This document shows, piece after piece, positions 53,094 to 62,970 of a stretch of 64,000 nt of DNA. Every line of letters begins with the position of its first letter. Position 1 is the stretch's first letter. Position numbers and translations under genes: made by a program. The DNA lies in NCBI RefSeq assembly GCF_006874465.1, contig NZ_VIRL01000023.1, positions 1-64,000 of the forward strand, written 5' to 3'. The notes under the pieces were generated by a model. That model did no database searches. It was not told where the DNA came from and saw nothing but the letters and a program-made list of their open reading frames with translations. This DNA is from Microbispora bryophytorum. GTDB lineage: Bacteria; Actinomycetota; Actinomycetes; Streptosporangiales; Streptosporangiaceae.

Positions 53094-54223
53094 AGATCGG
53101 CATCGTCTGCCCCTACACCTGGGAGGTCCCCGGGGGTGTGCAGGCGCACATCAGGGACCTCGCCGAGGCGCTCATCGACGACGGGCACAAGGTGTCCGTC
53201 ATCACCCCCGCGGCCGACGACGCCGAGCTGCCCGCGTACGTGACCTCGGCGGGCCGCGCCGTGCCCGTGCCGTACAACGGGTCGGTCGCCCGCCTGGCTT
53301 TCGGGTTCCTGTCGGCCAACCGGGTGCGCAGATGGATCAGGGAGGGCGGGTTCGACGTGCTGCACGTGCACGAGCCCGGCGTGCCGTCCCTCGGCGTGCT
53401 CGCCTGCTGGGTCGCCCGCGGGCCCATCGTGGCGACCTTCCACGCCTCCTACGAGCGGTCGCGGGCGATGTCGGTGGCCGCGCCGATGCTGCAGAGCGCG
53501 CTGGAGAAGATCACGGGCAGGATCGCGGTCTCCGACGCCGCCCGCAAGACGCTGGTGGAGCATCTCGGCGGCGACGCGGTGCTGATCCCGAACGGCGTCA
53601 CGGTGCGCAGGTACGCCGAGGGCGAGCCGCTGCCGGGCTGGGGCCCGGACGGCAACGTGATCGGCTTCCTCGGGCGGATGGACGAGCCGCGCAAGGGCCT
53701 GGCCGTGCTGCTGGAGGCGTTCGCCCTGCTGGCCCCCGAGCGGCCCGCGCTGCGCCTGCTGATCGCCGGCCCCGGCGACCCCGACGACGTGCTCGGGCGG
53801 GTGCCCAAGCCGTACCGGGACAGGGTCGGGCTGCTCGGCTTGGTCAGCGAGGCCGACAAGGTGCGCGCCTACCACTCCGTGGACGTCTTCTGCGCGCCCA
53901 ACCTGGGCGGGGAGAGCTTCGGCATCGTGCTCACCGAGGCCATGTCGGCCGGGGCGCCGATCCTCGCCAGCGACATCCCCGCCTTCCGTCGCGTGCTGGG
54001 CGAGGGGCAGGCGGGGGCGCTGTTCGCCACCGGGGACCCCGCCGCCCTGGCCGGGGAGGCCGCCCGGCTGCTCGACGACGCCGAGCGGCGCGCCAAGCTC
54101 TCCGACGAGGCCCGCCACGCGGTGTGGAAGTACGACTGGTCGACGGTCGCGCGGGAGGTCGTGCGCGTCTACGAGACGGTCACCCACGCCGGCGGGGGCG
54201 TGGTGGAGGAGGCGCTGCCGTGA
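53090..54223 (+). CDS. pimA: Phosphatidylinositol mannosyltransferase (GT4)
   Basis: The 377-residue GT-B enzyme starts VKIGIVCPYTWEVPGGVQAHIRDLAEAL (Gly-rich donor/acceptor loop). It has VLHVHEPGVPSLGVL, VATFHASYERS, GFLGRMDEPRKGLAVLLEAF and the E-x7-E motif ESFGIVLTEAMSAG. It transfers mannose from GDP-mannose to phosphatidylinositol. GTG 53090 overlaps the patA stop (GTGA). It matches PimA in length and operon position. Confidence 0.93.
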   Translation: MKIGIVCPYTWEVPGGVQAHIRDLAEALIDDGHKVSVITPAADDAELPAYVTSAGRAVPVPYNGSVARLAFGFLSANRVRRWIREGGFDVLHVHEPGVPSLGVLACWVARGPIVATFHASYERSRAMSVAAPMLQSALEKITGRIAVSDAARKTLVEHLGGDAVLIPNGVTVRRYAEGEPLPGWGPDGNVIGFLGRMDEPRKGLAVLLEAFALLAPERPALRLLIAGPGDPDDVLGRVPKPYRDRVGLLGLVSEADKVRAYHSVDVFCAPNLGGESFGIVLTEAMSAGAPILASDIPAFRRVLGEGQAGALFATGDPAALAGEAARLLDDAERRAKLSDEARHAVWKYDWSTVAREVVRVYETVTHAGGGVVEEALP

Positions 54224-54281
54224 CCGTCGACACTGGCGCGGCCGGGCCCTGCGGCCCGGCGCCGCACGGGGAGGTGCCTGC

Positions 54282-54821
54282 GTGACCACGACCCTGATCC
54301 TCGTGGCCGCCGTGGTCGTCGTGCTGTTCGCCGTCTACGTCTCCTGGCGGGCCGGGCGGCTCGACCGTCTCCACATCCGCCTGGAGACCGCGCAGGCCGC
54401 GCTCGACGCCGCGCTGCTGCGCCGCGCCGCGGTCTGCCTTGAGCTCGCCGGCTCGCGCATCCTCGACCCCGCCACCTCGCTGGTGCTCGCCGCGGCCGCC
54501 CACGAGGCCCGTACGGCGGGGCCGGACGAGCGCGAGCACGCAGAGAGCGACCTGTCGAGGACGCTGCGGGCGGTGGTCGGCCAGGAGCGGTTCCGGGAGA
54601 AGCTGGCCGAGCATCCCGCGGGGGCGGCGCTGCTGGAGGAGCTGGACACGGCCGTCGCCAAGGTCGGCTACTCGCGCCGGTTCTACAACAACGCCGCCGG
54701 CGTCACCCGTACGGCGCAGCGGCGCTGGCTGGCCCGGTCGCTGCGCCTGGCCGGGCACACCGATCCGCCCCGCTTCTTCGACATCGACGACGAACCACCC
54801 GAATCCCTCGCTACTGGATAG
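54282..54821 (+). CDS. Single-pass membrane protein, LemA-like by resemblance
   Basis: The 179-residue protein has an N-terminal membrane segment (MTTTLILVAAVVVVLFAVYVSW) and a helical cytosolic body. RLDRLHIRLETAQAALDAALLRRA and VAKVGYSRRFYNNAAGV recall LemA helices. No function is known. GTG 54282 follows GGGGAGGTG. The 60 bases between pimA and this gene could encode a 21-residue peptide, which I do not call. It is probably the end of the pgsA-patA-pimA operon. Confidence 0.65.
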   Translation: MTTTLILVAAVVVVLFAVYVSWRAGRLDRLHIRLETAQAALDAALLRRAAVCLELAGSRILDPATSLVLAAAAHEARTAGPDEREHAESDLSRTLRAVVGQERFREKLAEHPAGAALLEELDTAVAKVGYSRRFYNNAAGVTRTAQRRWLARSLRLAGHTDPPRFFDIDDEPPESLATG

Positions 54822-54957
54822 TCACCTTTTGTCGGGCATTACGGTCTGATCCCGGTAAGCTCATCGCGTTTCATCGCCATGCTGATCAACGGGTCCGCGT
54901 GGGCCAGGTTCGTCGTGCCTGGCGGCGGGGGGCTCTCCACCGGGAGGAGCGGGTACG

Positions 54958-55959
54958 GTGCGGGCAGGGATCGGCTTCACGCTGGCCATGGCGGTCATCC
55001 TGACCGGAACCGCGTGCTCGGGCGGTGACAAGCCTGCCGCCCAGTCTCAGGACGCGAGCCCGCTGGCGTCCCCCTCGCCGACGCCGCCTCCCGAGCATCC
55101 GTTCACGGGCCGCCCCGTCGCCGCCCGCAGACCGGTCCTCGCCGTGAAGATCGAGAATACCCACGCGGGCAAGCCGCAGATGGGTCTGCGCAGCGCCGAC
55201 GTCGTCTTCGTCGAGCAGGTCGAAGGCGGACTCACCCGGCTCATGGCGATCTTCTCCTCGAAGCTGCCCGCCCAGGTGGGGCCGGTCCGCAGCGCCCGCA
55301 TCTCCGACCTGCACATCCTCCCCATGTTCGGCAAGCCCGCCCTGGCCTACTCCGGCGTGCAGACGAAGATGATCCCCTACGTCCAGAAGGCCTCGCTGTT
55401 CGACGTGTCCGACAGCCGGGTCCCCGGCGCCTACACCCGCGCCGCCGGGCGGGTCGCGCCGTACAACCTGGTCGGCAGCCCAAGGAAGCTGCTGGCCAAG
55501 GCGCCGCAGGCGAGCAAGGCGGACGACATCGGCTTCGTCTTCTCCGACGAACCGCCGGCCGGGGGCACGCCGCAGAAGAGCGTCAGCGTCCGCTATCCCG
55601 CGGCCCGCTTCACGTTCGCCTGGTCGGCCGCCCAGAAGCGCTGGCTGGTGACGCAGGACGGTGAGAAGGACATGGCGGCGGAGGGCGGCCAGCAGGGTGC
55701 CCCGACGATCGTCATCCAGTGGGTGAAGACCGATCGCTCGGAGTTCCACGACTTCACCGGCAGCTACACGCCGCTCGTGCACACGGTGGGCAAGGGCACC
55801 GGCGTCGTGCTCAGGGACGGCCAGGCCTACCGGGTGAAGTGGTCGCGCCCCTCGGAGAAGAAGGGCACCACCTACACCATGGCCGACGGCACGCCCATGC
55901 CGTTCGCGCGCGGCCAGGTCTGGGTCGTGCTCGCCTCGCGCAAGCCCGTCGCGCCGTGA
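54958..55959 (+). CDS. DUF3048 (YerB-like) lipoprotein
   Basis: The 333-residue protein has a lipoprotein signal with lipobox LTGTAC (Cys20), a Ser/Pro-rich linker, an N-terminal DUF3048 domain (HPFTGRPV, AVKIENTHAGKPQMGLRSADVVFVEQVEGGLTRLMAIFSS, QVGPVRSARISDLHI) and a C-terminal DUF3048 part (GTGVVLRDGQAYRVKWSRPSEKKGTTYTMADGTPMPFARGQVWVVL). Family role unknown; it is cell-surface in Gram-positives. GGAGGAGC precedes GTG 54958. Confidence 0.88.
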   Translation: MRAGIGFTLAMAVILTGTACSGGDKPAAQSQDASPLASPSPTPPPEHPFTGRPVAARRPVLAVKIENTHAGKPQMGLRSADVVFVEQVEGGLTRLMAIFSSKLPAQVGPVRSARISDLHILPMFGKPALAYSGVQTKMIPYVQKASLFDVSDSRVPGAYTRAAGRVAPYNLVGSPRKLLAKAPQASKADDIGFVFSDEPPAGGTPQKSVSVRYPAARFTFAWSAAQKRWLVTQDGEKDMAAEGGQQGAPTIVIQWVKTDRSEFHDFTGSYTPLVHTVGKGTGVVLRDGQAYRVKWSRPSEKKGTTYTMADGTPMPFARGQVWVVLASRKPVAP

Positions 55960-56066
55960 CGGACAAACAGCGTGATCGACTCTGACATAAGGGCGCGTCG
56001 GGTGCGGGATCGGCCAGCGCCTACCATGGAGGGGAATCCGTAGGCCCGCCGTCGTGAGGTAGCACC

Positions 56067-56981
56067 GTGTCCAGCAGCACCCCCGAAGTCAACGAGACCA
56101 CCGCCGTCGGCACCGCCCGCGTGAAGCGCGGCATGGCCGAGATGCTCAAGGGCGGTGTCATCATGGACGTCGTCACCCCGGAGCAGGCGAAGATCGCCGA
56201 GGACGCCGGAGCCGTCGCGGTCATGGCGCTGGAGCGTGTCCCCGCCGACATCCGCGCCCAGGGCGGCGTGTCCCGAATGAGCGATCCCGACATGATCGAC
56301 GGCATCATCGAGGCCGTCTCGATCCCGGTGATGGCCAAGGCCAGGATCGGCCACTTCGTCGAGGCCCGGGTGCTCCAGGCGCTGGGGGTCGACTACATCG
56401 ACGAGTCCGAGGTCCTCACCCCGGCCGACTACGCCAACCACATCGACAAGTGGCAGTTCACCGTCCCCTTCGTGTGCGGGGCCACCAACCTCGGCGAGGC
56501 GCTGCGCCGCATCACCGAGGGCGCCGCGATGATCCGCTCCAAGGGTGAGGCCGGCACCGGCGACGTCTCCAACGCCACCACCCACATGCGCAAGATCCGG
56601 GGCGAGCTCAAGCGCCTCACCTCGCTGCCCGAGGACGAGCTGTTCGTCGCCGCCAAGGAACTGCAGGCGCCGTACGAGCTGGTGGCCGAGGTCGCCAAGA
56701 CCGGCAAGCTGCCGGTGGTGCTGTTCACCGCGGGCGGCATCGCCACCCCGGCCGACGCCGCGATGATGATGCAGCTCGGCGCCGAGGGCGTGTTCGTCGG
56801 CTCGGGCATCTTCAAGTCCGGCGACCCCGCCAAGCGCGCCGCCGCCATCGTCAAGGCCACCACGTTCCACGACGACCCCGACGTGATCGCCAAGGTCTCG
56901 CGCGGCCTGGGCGAGGCGATGGTCGGCATCAACGTCGACGACATCCCGGCGCCGCACCGCCTCGCCGAGCGCGGCTGGTAG
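56067..56981 (+). CDS. pdxS: Pyridoxal 5'-phosphate synthase subunit PdxS
   Basis: The 304-residue TIM-barrel protein makes PLP from ribose 5-phosphate, glyceraldehyde 3-phosphate and ammonia. It has the two active-site lysines in [14 protein letters not shown] and [13 protein letters not shown], plus the phosphate-binding [13 protein letters not shown] and GSGIFKS. The N-terminus before [18 protein letters not shown] is slightly extended, as in other actinobacteria. GAGGT lies before GTG 56067. Its partner pdxT is 580 bases downstream, beyond a terminator and a MarR gene. Confidence 0.96.
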   Translation: MSSSTPEVNETTAVGTARVKRGMAEMLKGGVIMDVVTPEQAKIAEDAGAVAVMALERVPADIRAQGGVSRMSDPDMIDGIIEAVSIPVMAKARIGHFVEARVLQALGVDYIDESEVLTPADYANHIDKWQFTVPFVCGATNLGEALRRITEGAAMIRSKGEAGTGDVSNATTHMRKIRGELKRLTSLPEDELFVAAKELQAPYELVAEVAKTGKLPVVLFTAGGIATPADAAMMMQLGAEGVFVGSGIFKSGDPAKRAAAIVKATTFHDDPDVIAKVSRGLGEAMVGINVDDIPAPHRLAERGW

Positions 56982-57004
56982 ACGTCCCCGGAGGCCACGG
57001 GGCG

Positions 57005-57035
57005 GACGCCCGGCTGGACATCCCAGCCGGGCGTC
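57005..57035 (+). terminator. Terminator after pdxS
   Basis: GACGCCCGGCTGG (57005-57017) and CCAGCCGGGCGTC (57023-57035) are perfect 13-bp arms with a five-base loop. It lies between pdxS and the MarR gene, so pdxT is not simply read through. Confidence 0.85.
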
Positions 57036-57069
57036 TCGCTGTCCGCGGCCACCGTTATGGTGACCTGCT

Positions 57070-57495
57070 ATGACGACCGACGACACCGGACGGCTCGCCG
57101 AGAACCTGTCACGCGAGCTGCGCCACATCGTGATGCTGCTGCGCCGCACGACGGCGGGGCAGCCGGTCACCGTCCAGCAGTACTCCGTGCTCGGCTCCCT
57201 GGAGAACGGCGCGTGCCGGATGACCGAGCTGGCCGAGGAGCACGGCGTGCAGCTGCCGACGATGAGCGTGCAGGTCAACCGCCTGGAGGAGGCCGGTCTC
57301 GTCGCGCGGGGCACCGACGCCTCCGACGCGCGGGTGCGCACGGTCGAGCTGACGGGTGAGGGCCGCGACCGCCTCCGGGCCGTACGGCGGGCCAGGATCG
57401 CCTACCTGTCCGGCCGGCTGGGCGCGCTGACCCCCGAGGAGCGCGCGGACATCGCCCGCGCCCTGCCCGCCCTGGCCAAGCTGGGCCGCTCCTGA
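57070..57495 (+). CDS. MarR family transcriptional regulator
   Basis: The 141-residue protein has [67 protein letters not shown], a standard MarR winged helix, with short flanking dimer helices. It stands between pdxS and pdxT, which are usually close neighbours. There is no direct evidence that it controls them; MarR proteins mostly respond to phenolic or oxidative signals. Confidence 0.88.
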   Translation: MTTDDTGRLAENLSRELRHIVMLLRRTTAGQPVTVQQYSVLGSLENGACRMTELAEEHGVQLPTMSVQVNRLEEAGLVARGTDASDARVRTVELTGEGRDRLRAVRRARIAYLSGRLGALTPEERADIARALPALAKLGRS

Positions 57496-57560
57496 TCCGT
57501 CGTTTGGGGCGCGCAGGACCGTGGCCATACCCTGAACGGGGTCACACAGGAAGGGAAACC

Positions 57561-58151
57561 GTGACGTCCGCACCCAAGATCGGCGTGCTCGCCCTGCAGG
57601 GCGACGTGCGCGAGCACATTCGGGCTCTGGAGGAGTCGGGCGCGTCCGCCACGCCGGTGCGCAGGCAGGAGGAGCTCGCCGCGGTCGACGCGCTGGTCGT
57701 CCCGGGCGGGGAGTCGACCACGATGTGGAAGCTCGCCTCCACCTTCGAGCTGCTCGAACCGCTGCGGCTGCGGATCAAGGAGGGCATGCCCGCCTACGGC
57801 TCGTGCGCCGGGATGATCATGCTGGCCGACCGGATCGAGGGCGGCATCGAGGGCCAGGAGACGCTGGGCGGCATCGACATGGCGGTCCGGCGCAACGCGT
57901 TCGGCCGCCAGGTCGACTCGTTCGAGGCCGATCTCGACTTCGCCGGGCGCGGGACGATCAGGGCCGTCTTCATCCGAGCGCCCTGGGTCGAGTCGGTGGG
58001 GCCCGACGTGGAGGTGCTGGGCCGCACCGAAGCTGGGGATAGGATCGTCGCGGTCCGACAGGGACCGTTGCTCGCGACGTCCTTCCACCCGGAGTTGACC
58101 GGCGACGCGCGAGTGCACTCGTATTTTGTCGAGATGGTGAGGGAGCTCTAG
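57561..58151 (+). CDS. pdxT: Pyridoxal 5'-phosphate synthase glutaminase subunit PdxT
   Basis: The 196-residue class I glutamine amidotransferase starts [18 protein letters not shown] and has [13 protein letters not shown], the nucleophile Cys in [12 protein letters not shown], and the His-Glu pair in [11 protein letters not shown]. It supplies ammonia to PdxS. GTG 57561 follows AGGAAGGG. It is directly followed by yebC (3 bases apart). Confidence 0.95.
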   Translation: MTSAPKIGVLALQGDVREHIRALEESGASATPVRRQEELAAVDALVVPGGESTTMWKLASTFELLEPLRLRIKEGMPAYGSCAGMIMLADRIEGGIEGQETLGGIDMAVRRNAFGRQVDSFEADLDFAGRGTIRAVFIRAPWVESVGPDVEVLGRTEAGDRIVAVRQGPLLATSFHPELTGDARVHSYFVEMVREL

Positions 58152-58154
58152 GCG

Positions 58155-58907
58155 ATGTCCGGCCACTCCAAATGGGCGACGACGAAGCACAAGAAGGCGG
58201 CGCTGGACTCCAAGCGCGGCAAGCTTTTCGCCAAGCTCATCAAGAACATCGAGGTCGCGGCCAGGACCGGCGGGCCCGACCCGGACGGCAACCCCACGCT
58301 GTTCGACGCCATCACCAAGGCCAGGAAGAACTCGGTCCCGATCGACAACATCGAGCGGGCCCGCAAGCGCGGCGGCGGCCTCGAGGCCGGCGGCGCCGAC
58401 TGGCAGACGATCATGTACGAGGGCTACGCCCCCGGCGGCGTCGCGGTCCTCATCGAGTGTCTCACCGACAACCGCAACCGTGCGGCGTCCGAGGTGCGCG
58501 TGGCGCTGACCCGCAACGGCGGCTCGCTCGCCGACCCCGGCTCGGTGTCGTACATGTTCAACCGCAAGGGCGTCGTGATCGTCCCCAAGGGGTCGCTGAC
58601 CGAGGACGACGTGCTCATGGCCGTCCTCGACGCGGGGGCCGAGGAGGTCAACGACCTCGGCGAGAGCTTCGAGGTGGTCTGTGAGGCCTCCGACCTCATC
58701 CCGGTGCGTAAGGCGCTGCAGGACGCCGACGTCGACTACGAGTCGGCCGAGATGAGCTTCGTCCCGACGCTCAACGTCCCGCTGGACGAGGACGGCGCCC
58801 GCAAGATCTTCAAGCTCATCGACGCGCTTGAGGACAGCGACGACGTCCAGAACGTCTGGGCGAACTTCGACGTGAGCGACGAGGTCATGGAGAAGGTCGA
58901 GGCCTGA
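58155..58907 (+). CDS. yebC: YebC/PmpR family DNA-binding or translation regulatory protein
   Basis: The 250-residue protein starts [37 protein letters not shown], the invariant family N-terminus, and keeps the three-domain layout with [27 protein letters not shown] and [12 protein letters not shown]. YebC proteins were described as transcription regulators and, more recently, as factors that relieve ribosome stalling. The pdxT-yebC-ruvC order matches Mycobacterium, apart from the inserted Eis-like gene. Confidence 0.95.
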   Translation: MSGHSKWATTKHKKAALDSKRGKLFAKLIKNIEVAARTGGPDPDGNPTLFDAITKARKNSVPIDNIERARKRGGGLEAGGADWQTIMYEGYAPGGVAVLIECLTDNRNRAASEVRVALTRNGGSLADPGSVSYMFNRKGVVIVPKGSLTEDDVLMAVLDAGAEEVNDLGESFEVVCEASDLIPVRKALQDADVDYESAEMSFVPTLNVPLDEDGARKIFKLIDALEDSDDVQNVWANFDVSDEVMEKVEA

Positions 58908-58920
58908 CGCCGGAGGCGGT

Positions 58921-59016
58921 CACGGGCCCTTGGCCCCAAGTCGGCACGGGCCCCTGGCCCCGCGTGGGCGCAGGCCCTTGGTCCGAGACGGGCACGGGCC
59001 CCTGGCCCCAGTGGGC
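58921..59016. repeat. Four tandem 24-bp repeats after yebC
   Basis: Units starting CACGGGCCC(C/T)TGGCCCC lie at 58921, 58945, 58969 and 58993 with an exact 24-base period. Each unit contains a GGGCC-TTGG-CC-like short palindrome. The array fills most of the gap before the Eis-like gene. Confidence 0.88.
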
Positions 59017-59072
59017 GAGGGGGCGGAAAACCGGTGGCAGAGGCCGCCGGGCCCCGCATAGCTTGGCCGGTT

Positions 59073-60260
59073 GTGGAGATCCGTCATATCGCGAGCGACG
59101 ACCTGGACGCCGTCCTCGACAACCGCAGGCGCGCCTTCGGCCCGCTGTCCGGCGGCGGCGCCGAGACCTGGCGCAAGCTCGTCTCCCCGATGCTGCCCGA
59201 GGGCCGTTACCTGGGCGCCTTCGACGGTCCCCGCCTCGTCGGCGCGGCCAGGATCAACCCGTACGTCCAGTGGTGGCACGGCCGTCCCCTGTCCATGGGC
59301 GGCGTTGCGGGCGTGACGGTGTCGCCGGAGGACCGGGGCAGGGGGGTGGGCCGGGCGCTCACGCGTGCGGCCGTCGAGCGCTGCGCGGAGCTCGGCCACG
59401 CGGTCTCCGCGCTCTATCCGGCCACCACGCCGGTGTACCGCAGCGCGGGCTACGAGCACGCGGGCGTGCTCCAGCGGATCACCGTGCCCGCCGAGGCGCT
59501 GCGCACGCTGGGTGGCCCCGGCGGCGCCTCCGGGGCGGCGGCCGCGGCAGCGGTCAAGCTGCGCCGTATGGGCCCCGCCGACGCGGCCGAGCTCGTGGCC
59601 CTGATCGGCAGGGTGTACGCCGCCACCCGCGCGAGCGGGCCGCTGTGCCTCGACGAGCGGACCTGGCGGCTGTGGCTGGAGGACGACGACGACTTCTGCT
59701 ACCTGGCCGAGGACGGGTTCGTCGTCTATCGGTGGAGCGATGGGGACATCGAGGTCGACAACCTGCTGGCGGGCTCGGAGGCGACGGCCAGGGCCCTGTG
59801 GTCGATCGTCGGCAGCGCTTCGACCGTCGCGAAGTCGGTGACCGCCTGCGCCGACCCCGCCGATCCGGTGCTTTGGATGCTGCGGGAGCGGTCGAAGGAC
59901 GAGGTCACCCAGACCCGGTGGATGTTCCGGCTGATCGACCTGCCCGCCGCGGTCGGGGGGCGCGGCTTCCCCGCCGGGGTCCGCGTCGAGACCCCCGTCG
60001 AGGTGACCGACTCCCTGCGCCCGGGTAACGCGGGCGCCTGGGTGCTGCGGGTGGACGGCGGCGCCGGCTCAGTGACGCGGCGCGACGCGCCCGCCGGGGA
60101 CGCGACGAGGCTCACGATCGGCGGGATGTCCGCGCTGTTCGCCGGCGTGCCCACGGCCACGCTCCGCCGTTCCGGCCTGCTGAGCGGCGGCTCTCCCGAC
60201 GCCGACGACGCGTTGGACGCCGCGTTCGGCTGCGCCGCGTACATGATTGATTACTTCTGA
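59073..60260 (+). CDS. Eis-like GNAT N-acetyltransferase
   Basis: The 395-residue protein has the Eis layout: an N-terminal GNAT domain with acetyl-CoA loop GVAGVTVSPEDRGRGVGRALTRAAVER, a second degenerate GNAT fold, and a C-terminal sterol-carrier-like domain ending in AYMIDYF, whose terminal carboxylate is catalytic in Eis. Eis proteins acetylate amines such as aminoglycosides or protein lysines. GTG 59073 is preferred: a CATAGC-like -10 lies 11 bases upstream, implying a leaderless message. GTG 59034 is an alternative. Confidence 0.82.
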   Translation: MEIRHIASDDLDAVLDNRRRAFGPLSGGGAETWRKLVSPMLPEGRYLGAFDGPRLVGAARINPYVQWWHGRPLSMGGVAGVTVSPEDRGRGVGRALTRAAVERCAELGHAVSALYPATTPVYRSAGYEHAGVLQRITVPAEALRTLGGPGGASGAAAAAAVKLRRMGPADAAELVALIGRVYAATRASGPLCLDERTWRLWLEDDDDFCYLAEDGFVVYRWSDGDIEVDNLLAGSEATARALWSIVGSASTVAKSVTACADPADPVLWMLRERSKDEVTQTRWMFRLIDLPAAVGGRGFPAGVRVETPVEVTDSLRPGNAGAWVLRVDGGAGSVTRRDAPAGDATRLTIGGMSALFAGVPTATLRRSGLLSGGSPDADDALDAAFGCAAYMIDYF

Positions 60261-60354
60261 CGCGCCCGCGCGGCCGCTGATCGCGATAGAGTGACCGGCC
60301 GAACAGATGTTCGGTCGGCGGCGGCCCCGCCGCCGGGATCAGGGAGGCGTGCCG

Positions 60355-61035
60355 GTGCGGTTGCCCCAACTGCGGGTGATGGGCGTGGACCCGGGGCTGA
60401 CGCGGTGTGGTCTCGGCGCGGTGGAGGGCCGTCCGGGCGCGCCGCTGAGCCTGGTGTCGGTCGGAGTGGTCCGCACCCCGGCTGAGGACGACATCGGATC
60501 CCGGCTGGTCGTCATCGAGGCGGAGATCGAGCGCTGGCTCGACGAGATCAGGCCCGACGCGGTCGCCGTCGAGCGGGTCTTCGCCCAGCACAACGTCCGT
60601 ACGGTCATGGGGACGGCCCAGGCGTCGGCGGTCGCGATCGTCTGCGCGGCCCGGCGGGGGCTGCCGGTCGCGCTGCACACGCCCAGCGAGGTCAAGGCCG
60701 CCATCACGGGCAACGGCAACGCCGACAAGAAGCAGGTCGGCACGATGGTCACCCGGCTGCTGCGGCTCGACGCCATGCCCAAGCCCGCGGACGCGGCCGA
60801 CGCGCTCGCCCTGGCCATCTGCCACGTCTGGCGCGGCGGCGCGCAGAATCGCCTGGCCGACGCCCTGGCCCGGGCCCGTTCGGCGGGTGCGGGCACTGCC
60901 GGCTCTGTCGGCACTGTCGGATCTGGGGGCTCTGGGGGCTCAGCAGGCAGTGGGGGCTCTGGGAGCTCTGGTAGGACTGGGAGGCCCGGCGAAGTCGCGG
61001 CCGGGCGTCCGGACCGGGGAGGGGACACGCGGTGA
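60355..61035 (+). CDS. ruvC: Holliday junction resolvase RuvC, with a Gly/Ser-rich tail
   Basis: The 226-residue endonuclease has the RNase H-like core: [16 protein letters not shown] (first Asp), [10 protein letters not shown] (Glu), and [15 protein letters not shown] (last two Asp). The core ends near residue 175; most RuvC proteins stop there. Here a Gly/Ser/Thr-rich low-complexity tail of about 45 residues follows (nucleotides 60890-60985, GGGGGCTCT-type repeats). GTG 60355 is chosen because AGGGAGG lies 7 bases before it; GTG 60349 is too close. It overlaps ruvA by GTGA. Confidence 0.93.
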   Translation: MRLPQLRVMGVDPGLTRCGLGAVEGRPGAPLSLVSVGVVRTPAEDDIGSRLVVIEAEIERWLDEIRPDAVAVERVFAQHNVRTVMGTAQASAVAIVCAARRGLPVALHTPSEVKAAITGNGNADKKQVGTMVTRLLRLDAMPKPADAADALALAICHVWRGGAQNRLADALARARSAGAGTAGSVGTVGSGGSGGSAGSGGSGSSGRTGRPGEVAAGRPDRGGDTR

Positions 61036-61652
61036 TCGCATCCGTTGCGGGGCAGGTGGCGGCGATCGGAGCCGACAGCGCCGTGGTCGAGGTGGGCGGC
61101 GTCGGGATGCTCGTGCACTGTGCCCCGGGCACCCTGGCCGGGCTGCGCGTCGGCGAACCCGCGCGGCTGTCGACCTCGCTCGTCGTCCGCGAGGAATCGC
61201 TCACGCTGTACGGCTTCGCCTCCGACGACGAGCGCACGGTCTTCGAACTGCTCCAGTCGGCCAGCGGGGTCGGGCCGCGCCTGGCCCTGGCCATGCTCGC
61301 GGTCCACGCGCCCAACGCGCTGCGGGTCGCGGTGGCGAGCGCCGACATCAAGGCCCTGACGATGGTGCCCGGCATCGGCCAGAAGGGCGCGCAGCGCATC
61401 GTGCTCGAACTCAAGGACAAGCTCGGCACCCCGTCGGCGGCCGTCGGCGCCGCGATCAACGGCGCGGCGGCGCCGCCCGTCTGGCGCGACCAGGTGCACG
61501 CGGGACTGGTCGGGCTCGGCTACTCGTCCAGGGACGCCGACGAGGCGGTCGCGGCGGTCACCCCGGAGGCCGAGACGGAGGTCGCCGCCGGCCGCACCCC
61601 GCAGGTGGCCGCGCTGCTCAAGTCCGCCCTGCGCACGCTGAGCGTGCGGTGA
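61032..61652 (+). CDS. ruvA: Holliday junction branch migration protein RuvA
   Basis: The 206-residue protein starts [25 protein letters not shown] (OB fold), followed by the helix-hairpin-helix pair ([39 protein letters not shown]) and the C-terminal RuvB-binding domain ([19 protein letters not shown]). It binds four-way junctions and recruits RuvB. The GTG start overlaps the ruvC stop. Confidence 0.95.
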   Translation: MIASVAGQVAAIGADSAVVEVGGVGMLVHCAPGTLAGLRVGEPARLSTSLVVREESLTLYGFASDDERTVFELLQSASGVGPRLALAMLAVHAPNALRVAVASADIKALTMVPGIGQKGAQRIVLELKDKLGTPSAAVGAAINGAAAPPVWRDQVHAGLVGLGYSSRDADEAVAAVTPEAETEVAAGRTPQVAALLKSALRTLSVR

Positions 61653-61766
61653 CCTCGTGAGGGGCCGCGCCTCGCCCGCCGTGCGGGACGAACGGCGGGC
61701 TGACGGTTCGATGAAAGTTTCACCGGGAAGCGGACGGGTCCCGGCAGGTCGAGCGGATGGTGTCGA

Positions 61767-62816
61767 GTGAGCTTCGAGCGGGATCTCGTGTCGCCGGAAC
61801 CGGAGGGCGACGAGCGGGCGATCGAGGCCGCGCTGCGCCCCCGGCGCCTGGACGAGTTCATCGGGCAGGGCCGGGTGCGCGAGCAGCTGTCGCTGGTGCT
61901 GGAGAGCGCCCTGCGCCGCAACCGCCCGCCCGACCACGTCCTGATGAGCGGCGGCCCGGGGCTCGGCAAGACGACGCTCGCCATGATCGTCGCCTCCGAG
62001 CTCGGCGCGCCGCTGCGGATGACCTCGGGCCCGGCGCTGGAGCGCGCGGGCGACCTCGCCGCGATCCTGTCCACGCTGACCGAGGGCGAGGTCCTGTTCG
62101 TCGACGAGATCCACCGCATGGCCCGCCCGGCGGAGGAGATGCTCTATCTCGCCATGGAGGACTTCCGGGTGGACATCGTCGTCGGCAAGGGCCCCGGCGC
62201 CACCTCGATCCCCCTCGACATCGCCCCCTTCACACTGGTCGGGGCCACCACCCGGGCGGGGCTGCTGCCCGCACCGCTGCGCGACAGGTTCGGCTTCACC
62301 GCCCACATGGACTTCTACGAGGTGGCCGAGCTCGAACAGGTGCTGCGGCGCTCCGCCCGGCTGCTGTCGGTCGAGCTGCCGGACGAGGGCGCCCACGAGA
62401 TCGCCCGCCGGTCGCGCGGCACACCCCGCATCGCCAACCGCCTGCTCCGGCGGGTGCGCGACTTCGCCGAGGTCCGCGCGGAGGGCGTGATCACCCGGGA
62501 GGTCACGGCGGCGGCGCTCAACCTGTACGAGGTCGACGCCGAGGGGCTGGACCGGCTCGACCGCGCCGTGCTCGACGCGTTGCTGCGCAAGTTCGGCGGC
62601 GGCCCGGTCGGCCTGTCGACGCTCGCGGTGGCCGTGGGGGAGGAGCCGGAGACCGTCGAGGTCGTGGCCGAGCCCTTCCTGGTGCGGCAGGGGCTGCTGG
62701 CCCGCACCCCGAGGGGCCGCGTCGCCACCGCCGCCGCCTGGGCGCACCTCGGCCTGACTCCGCCTCCTGACGCGGTCGGCTCGGTGGCGGTGTCCACGCT
62801 CTTCGACGACGCCTGA
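61767..62816 (+). CDS. ruvB: Holliday junction branch migration helicase RuvB
   Basis: The 349-residue AAA+ ATPase has [26 protein letters not shown], Walker [12 protein letters not shown], Walker [11 protein letters not shown], sensor 1 [11 protein letters not shown], the arginine finger in PLRDRFGF and a C-terminal winged helix ([45 protein letters not shown]). GTG 61767 begins [12 protein letters not shown] 9-bp-stem hairpin lies in the ruvA-ruvB gap (61674-61700), possibly lowering read-through. Confidence 0.96.
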   Translation: MSFERDLVSPEPEGDERAIEAALRPRRLDEFIGQGRVREQLSLVLESALRRNRPPDHVLMSGGPGLGKTTLAMIVASELGAPLRMTSGPALERAGDLAAILSTLTEGEVLFVDEIHRMARPAEEMLYLAMEDFRVDIVVGKGPGATSIPLDIAPFTLVGATTRAGLLPAPLRDRFGFTAHMDFYEVAELEQVLRRSARLLSVELPDEGAHEIARRSRGTPRIANRLLRRVRDFAEVRAEGVITREVTAAALNLYEVDAEGLDRLDRAVLDALLRKFGGGPVGLSTLAVAVGEEPETVEVVAEPFLVRQGLLARTPRGRVATAAAWAHLGLTPPPDAVGSVAVSTLFDDA

Positions 62817-62940
62817 TGCCCGTCTCGCCGAGCTTTGCGCCGGCGTGGCGGACGGAAGCGGAAACCGGGGCAAAGAGGTAACAGACCGATTGCGAAGCCC
62901 ATGAAACGGGAACTTTCCTGCCCGCCAGGCCGTGGGTTCG

Positions 62941-62970
62941 TTGCCGGGCTTCTGCGAGCTCGCATACACT
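62941..62970 (+). promoter_or_regulatory. Putative promoter of yajC-secD
   Basis: TTGCCG (62941-62946), 18 bases, TACACT (62965-62970), in a 263-base gap between ruvB and yajC. It gives a leader of about 100 bases. I see no tRNA or known RNA element in the gap. Confidence 0.45.

Noticed and set aside
54220-54285. 21-residue frame between pimA and the membrane protein gene
   Set aside because: It is linked to its neighbours by GTGA-type overlaps, but it is very short, Gly/Pro/Ala-rich and has no own ribosome site; chance cannot be excluded.
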